64,000 bases of DNA, from assembly GCA_048463395.1 (NCBI GenBank), contig DBFWPL010000004.1, positions 1-64,000 of the forward strand, read 5' to 3'. Numbering within the stretch: the stretch's first letter is position 1; every line of letters begins with the position of its first letter. The DNA is from JAGAJR01 sp048463395. Lineage in GTDB: Bacteria; Pseudomonadota; Alphaproteobacteria; RF32; CAG-239. Of the stretch, positions 60,474 to 64,000 are shown piece by piece. The position numbers and the translations under genes were made by a program. The notes below the pieces were generated by a model. It was not told the origin of the DNA and did no database searches. It saw only the letters and a program-made list of their open reading frames with translations.

Positions 60474-61487
60474 TTATTTTTTTGTGCTTTTTTGAATAAA
60501 AGAAACCTGACGCATAAAGTCTTTAATCGGAACGGCCGGATATCCCATAACCACGCTCCCCGGCTCAATATCCCGCATAATACCGGACTGAGCTCCGATT
60601 TGAGCTCCGCTGCCGATATTCAAATGGTCGGCAAAACCGGTCTGCCCACCGCAAACAACATAATCGCCAAACGTACAGCTTCCGGCAATACCTGTCTGAG
60701 AAACTACGACACAGCCTTTACCCAACTTATCGTTATGGGCAATCTGAACCAGATTGTCAATCCGGCAGCCGTCGCCGATAACCGTATCGTCCAAAGCTCC
60801 GCGGTCAATACAAGTGTTGGCTCCGACTTCGACATCATTGCCGATAATAACCAAACCGACTTGAGGGATTCTCTTGTGCTGACCGGCAACCATCATAAAA
60901 CCAAACCCGTCCTGACCAATTCTTGCTCCGCTGAAAATGTAACAATTGCTTCCCATCCGGCAGTAAGAAATATGTGCTCCGACCCCGATACGGTTATTAT
61001 CGCCGATAACGCATCCCTGATCAATAACGGCATTATGCTCAATGACACAGTTTTTGCCTATTTTAACATCTTTCCCGATAACAACATTTTCACCGACAAA
61101 ACAATTTTCGCCGATAATGGCAGAAGGATGAATACGAGCGGAAGAAGATGTGTTCGGTTGAGGATGTTTTTCCGAATACAAAAGACTGTTCAATTTCAAA
61201 AAAGCCAATTTCGGATTTGCCGCCGTTAAAACAATAACATTCGCAGGAACAAAAGAAGCCAAATCTTCTGTGGTAATACAAGCCGTTGCTTTAATATTTG
61301 CAGCTTTTTCTTTGGCTTTTTTATCATAGAAAAAACAAATTTCTCCCTCTCCGGCATTTTCCATGGAAGCAATATCCTTTATCTCCACGATTGACTTGCC
61401 GGCATCCGCCAACTTCGCTTCACAAGACTCTGCAATCTTCTGTAAAGTAAACGGACCGTTGTTGTTATAGAAATTTGTATCAACCAT
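60474..61487 (-). CDS. lpxD: UDP-3-O-(3-hydroxyacyl)glucosamine N-acyltransferase
   Basis: Third lipid A enzyme. An N-terminal uridine-binding domain (SCEAKLADAGKSIVEIKDIA) is followed by hexapeptide repeats (GENCFVGENVVIGKDVKIGK) with the catalytic His in LVQIAHNDKLGKGC, and a C-terminal helix. 337 aa. AAAGGAG supports the start. The Skp/OmpH gene commonly found between bamA and lpxD is missing; palindromic element 2 lies there instead. Confidence 0.97.
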   Translation of the reverse strand: MVDTNFYNNNGPFTLQKIAESCEAKLADAGKSIVEIKDIASMENAGEGEICFFYDKKAKEKAANIKATACITTEDLASFVPANVIVLTAANPKLAFLKLNSLLYSEKHPQPNTSSSARIHPSAIIGENCFVGENVVIGKDVKIGKNCVIEHNAVIDQGCVIGDNNRIGVGAHISYCRMGSNCYIFSGARIGQDGFGFMMVAGQHKRIPQVGLVIIGNDVEVGANTCIDRGALDDTVIGDGCRIDNLVQIAHNDKLGKGCVVVSQTGIAGSCTFGDYVVCGGQTGFADHLNIGSGAQIGAQSGIMRDIEPGSVVMGYPAVPIKDFMRQVSFIQKSTKK

Positions 61488-61511
61488 ATTTTTGCTCCTT
61501 TAAAATTAGAT

Positions 61512-61634
61512 AAAATATGATGTGTGAGCCTGATAACGTTATTTTGAAAGCGAGAAAAATTTTAGTGTACAAAGACGTACATGAATTTTTCGAGACTGCA
61601 CAAAATGACGCTAGCAGGCCACAAAGCATATTTT
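61512..61634 (-). repeat. Palindromic element 2, between bamA and lpxD
   Basis: A 123-bp hairpin that begins at the stop codon of bamA. Outer arms 61512-61547 and 61600-61634 pair (aaaatatg..., gcctg.../caggc, attttg/caaaat). The apical core 61549-61598 matches element 1 at 46 of 50 positions, including ttttagtgtacaaagacg. Confidence 0.85.
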
Positions 61635-63898
61635 TAGAGGCGGGTACCGAAATTCAACCGAAAAGCCTCTGTCTTGTCATACTTCTCTTTAACAATCGGG
61701 AAAGCAATGTCAACATCGATTTGCCCCATCGGCGACATCCAACCGAAACCAAAACCGGCAGCCACACGAGGAGATGACGAATATTCGACAAGATCCCTGT
61801 CGATATTGTCAGGCTTACCCAACATACCCATATCAACAAAAGTACGTCCCTTAATGCCTAATTCATCCAAACCGATAGGGAAAGACATCTCGGCTCCTGA
61901 ATAAACCATCCAGTTACCGCCTAAAGCGTCATCCGTATATTTATCACGGGCACCGATACCGCCGAACTCAAAACCTCTCAGTGTCGAACCGCCCAGATAA
62001 TATCTGTTCATCAAACGGACGTCTTTGCCGCCGTAACCGGTAATATAACCGCCGTTAACAAAGAACTTAAAAGTATAGTAATCGGCAAGAGTATAGTAGG
62101 TATAAGCCTTGGCATCGAATTTCAGGAACTTTTCATCCCCGCCGGCTCCGGCAACATCATTGCCAAAGGACAAATAATACCCCTCTTTCGGATTAACGGC
62201 ACTGTCCCTCTTATCATAAATCGTCGTCTGTCCGATGATGGAACCGGTATAAGAGCCTTCTTCGTCCTTGATATACTGGGAAGCATCATGGGCAACATTG
62301 CTGATTTTATCCTTCCGCAGCGTATATCTTGCATACTGAGACAGATCATCGGTATAATTCCATCCCAAACGAATGCGACCGCCCGTGCTTTCGCTGTCAT
62401 AAGAACCTTCATCCTGATAGTCTTCTTCGGTACGGAACACATCCACGCCGGCACTCAGACGTCTGCCGAGGAAGTACGGTTCGGTAAAGCTCAGATTATA
62501 TTCGGAAGCACGTTGGGAAATTCCGGCATCCAAAGACAACTGCTGCCCTTTACCTTGGAAATTGTTCTCAGTTACGCCGGTTCTGATTAAAGCACCATTG
62601 ACCGTAGAATAACCCACACCGACATTAAAGTAACCGGTGGATTTTTCCTGAACATTAACATTCAAATCAGCCTTGTTTCCGTCTTCTGTCGGAACCGTAT
62701 CAATATCTACCTTGCTGAAATAATTCAGGTTTTCGACATTGCGACGACTGGCTCTCAGTTTCGCGGCATTGAAAGCATCGCCTTCGTCTATTCTGAACTC
62801 ACGGCGAATAACATCATCCTGTGTTCTGTCGTTTCCGGTAATGTTAATCCGGTTAATAAACACGCGATCTCCTTCTTTAATGTCAAAAGTAACGTCAATT
62901 TCGCCCGTTTCCAAATTTTTGTTCAAATCAGGAACCACATCGACAAAAGCAAAACCGTCTTTACCGAGTTCTTCCGTCAGGGCATACACGCTTTTTTCAA
63001 CCAAATCGGCGTTATACCAGTCATCTTTTTCAAACAGAACTTCTTTGTACATCGGTTCGACATTCACTTCGCTGATCTCAGAATTAATGGTAATATCTTT
63101 AATTTTATAACGTTTGCCTTCATCCAAAACATAAGTCAAAACAAAAGACTTCTTATCCGGACTCAGCTCAGCCACAGCCGAAACAACGCGGAAATCGGCA
63201 TAACCGTGCTTCAGATAAAAACGACGCAGCAATTCCTTGTCATAGTTTGTCTTTTCGGGATCATAATTTTCAGAGCTGGAAAAAATCCTGTACCAGCGGC
63301 TTTCCTTACTCATAATTTCGCCTTGCAAGTCCTCATCGGAATAATGGCTGTTGCCGACAAAATTCACTTTATCAATACTGGCGGCAGGACCTTCGTCAAT
63401 TTCAAAAATCAAATCCACACGGTTTTGATCTCTGTTAATAATCTTCGGCTCAACCACTACGGCATAACGACCGGAACGTTTATAGACTTCCAAAATTCGT
63501 TTCACATCTTCCTGAACTTTCGCCCGACTGTAAATAGAACGCGGAGCCAGTTGAACTTCGGATTCCAGAATTTTATCGTCAATCTTGTCATTACCGTCAA
63601 AAACACGTTTATTGACTATCGGATTCTCAACAATTTTAATAATAAGCAAACCATTGCTGCTGACATCAAACACCACGTCGGCAAACAATCCGGTTGCATA
63701 AAGCTGTTTTAAGGAAGCATCCAGTTTTTCCTGAGACACGGCACGTCCTTTTTGAACATCCAGATAAGACAGAACAGTCTCCTGCTCCACTCTTTGCAGT
63801 CCGTTTACCTGAATATCCCGAACATAAACTGCAGACGCTTGAACATCAAACGTCGTCAAGATTCCCCAAAGAATAGTCCATAAACATAATTTTTTCAT
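61634..63898 (-). CDS. bamA: Outer-membrane protein assembly factor BamA
   Basis: Omp85-family core of the BAM complex, inserting beta-barrels into the outer membrane. A signal peptide (KKLCLWTILWGILTTFDVQA) is followed by five POTRA domains (VYVRDIQVNGLQRVEQETVL to about residue 420) and a 16-strand barrel with YYLGGSTLRGFEFGGIG (the VRGF/Y-type L6 loop motif is RGF). The sequence ends FRLNFGTRL. 754 aa. It sits directly downstream of rseP, as usual. Confidence 0.97.
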   Translation of the reverse strand: MKKLCLWTILWGILTTFDVQASAVYVRDIQVNGLQRVEQETVLSYLDVQKGRAVSQEKLDASLKQLYATGLFADVVFDVSSNGLLIIKIVENPIVNKRVFDGNDKIDDKILESEVQLAPRSIYSRAKVQEDVKRILEVYKRSGRYAVVVEPKIINRDQNRVDLIFEIDEGPAASIDKVNFVGNSHYSDEDLQGEIMSKESRWYRIFSSSENYDPEKTNYDKELLRRFYLKHGYADFRVVSAVAELSPDKKSFVLTYVLDEGKRYKIKDITINSEISEVNVEPMYKEVLFEKDDWYNADLVEKSVYALTEELGKDGFAFVDVVPDLNKNLETGEIDVTFDIKEGDRVFINRINITGNDRTQDDVIRREFRIDEGDAFNAAKLRASRRNVENLNYFSKVDIDTVPTEDGNKADLNVNVQEKSTGYFNVGVGYSTVNGALIRTGVTENNFQGKGQQLSLDAGISQRASEYNLSFTEPYFLGRRLSAGVDVFRTEEDYQDEGSYDSESTGGRIRLGWNYTDDLSQYARYTLRKDKISNVAHDASQYIKDEEGSYTGSIIGQTTIYDKRDSAVNPKEGYYLSFGNDVAGAGGDEKFLKFDAKAYTYYTLADYYTFKFFVNGGYITGYGGKDVRLMNRYYLGGSTLRGFEFGGIGARDKYTDDALGGNWMVYSGAEMSFPIGLDELGIKGRTFVDMGMLGKPDNIDRDLVEYSSSPRVAAGFGFGWMSPMGQIDVDIAFPIVKEKYDKTEAFRLNFGTRL

Positions 63899-63926
63899 AG
63901 GTACAATCCCTTAAAAACAAGCCTGC

Positions 63927-64000
63927 CTAAGCAAACCATCTGTGAAATAAACGAACAAAATCATTCCATGTGGCAAAAACCATCAAAGCCACAATCAAGG
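63927..64000 (-). CDS. rseP: RseP-type site-2 protease, C-terminal end only
   Basis: The last 23 codons and a TAG stop of a gene continuing beyond the window. The residues ALMVFATWNDFVRLFHRWFA match the C-terminal transmembrane helix and TWND motif of RseP, the regulated intramembrane zinc protease that usually precedes bamA. Zinc motifs are outside the window. 28 bp separate it from bamA. Confidence 0.8.
   Translation of the reverse strand, partial: LIVALMVFATWNDFVRLFHRWFA

Noticed and set aside
61517..61777. Plus-strand frame of 86 aa over palindromic element 2
   Set aside because: It continues antisense into bamA; the element is better explained as a palindromic repeat.
1..64000. CRISPR array, insertion sequence, prophage or replication origin
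   Set aside because: I saw no regularly spaced direct repeats with unique spacers, no transposase or integrase gene, no phage structural genes and no DnaA-box cluster or dnaA gene.

Overview
The window looks like a chromosome segment of an uncultured, AT-rich, anaerobic alphaproteobacterium of the gut-associated Rhodospirillales-like type. This rests on gene content and order: a rseP-bamA-lpxD-fabZ-lpxA-lpxI-lpxB run that uses LpxI, rpiB-glyA-nrdR-nusB, tig/clpP/clpX/lon/HU, a DUF374-kdtA-lpxK run, and an [FeFe]-hydrogenase maturase gene (hydG). The taxon is an inference; no rRNA gene is present.

Layout. 1-1376: 3' part of a Cys-rich repeat surface protein. 1410-4498: split MacAB-type efflux operon, with a promoter overlapping that of the next gene. 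4689-6926: three unrecognised genes; the first two have C-rich codon use unlike their neighbours. 6981-12526: translation and envelope housekeeping (fmt, def, nusB, nrdR, murF, glyA, rpiB). 12691-14590: tRNA-Cys, tRNA-Asn and tRNA-Pro with tRNA-derived repeats behind two of them, around a SemiSWEET/degenerate-GGDEF fusion gene. 14825-25118: metallo-hydrolase, unknown protein, sirtuin, TIM-barrel protein, short FtsK-like motor, PcfJ-domain protein with leucine-rich tail, and U32 peptidase. 25231-25440: an unassigned structured RNA ahead of a lipoprotein gene. 25896-27451: a small island (GNAT plus a beheaded M20 peptidase) bounded by 71-bp direct repeats, followed by two AT-rich orphan genes. 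28452-30236: hydG and its TM1266-type regulator. 30501-33381: a C-rich orphan gene, an acquired phosphodiesterase with a broken nucleotidyltransferase, and tRNA-Val with a 2-unit tandem repeat. 33617-36545: HU and Lon. 36807-40066: FliN-like protein, acyltransferase, KdtA, LpxK. 40069-42888: MBL enzyme, aldo/keto reductase, MazG-like enzyme, a second structured RNA, small HTH protein. 42920-50946: clpX, clpP, an envelope-glycosylation cassette, and tig. 51011-56805: tRNA-Leu, TPR lipoprotein, prfC, comEC, orphan. 56876-64000: lipid A and outer-membrane assembly operon.

The most unusual signals are non-coding. Three of the five tRNA loci (Asn, Pro, Val) are followed by units of about 177-203 bp that re-duplicate sequence from the tRNA 3' end; the Pro and Val units share a conserved segment of about 58 bp. 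The architecture closely parallels the E. coli tyrT (rtT/tpr) repeats. Inside the lipid A operon, two long palindromes of about 121-123 bp start at the stop codons of bamA and lpxA. They share a 50-bp apical core but have different, still self-complementary outer stems, as expected for a structured RNA or mobile palindrome. Two further multi-hairpin RNAs precede 25473 and 42634.
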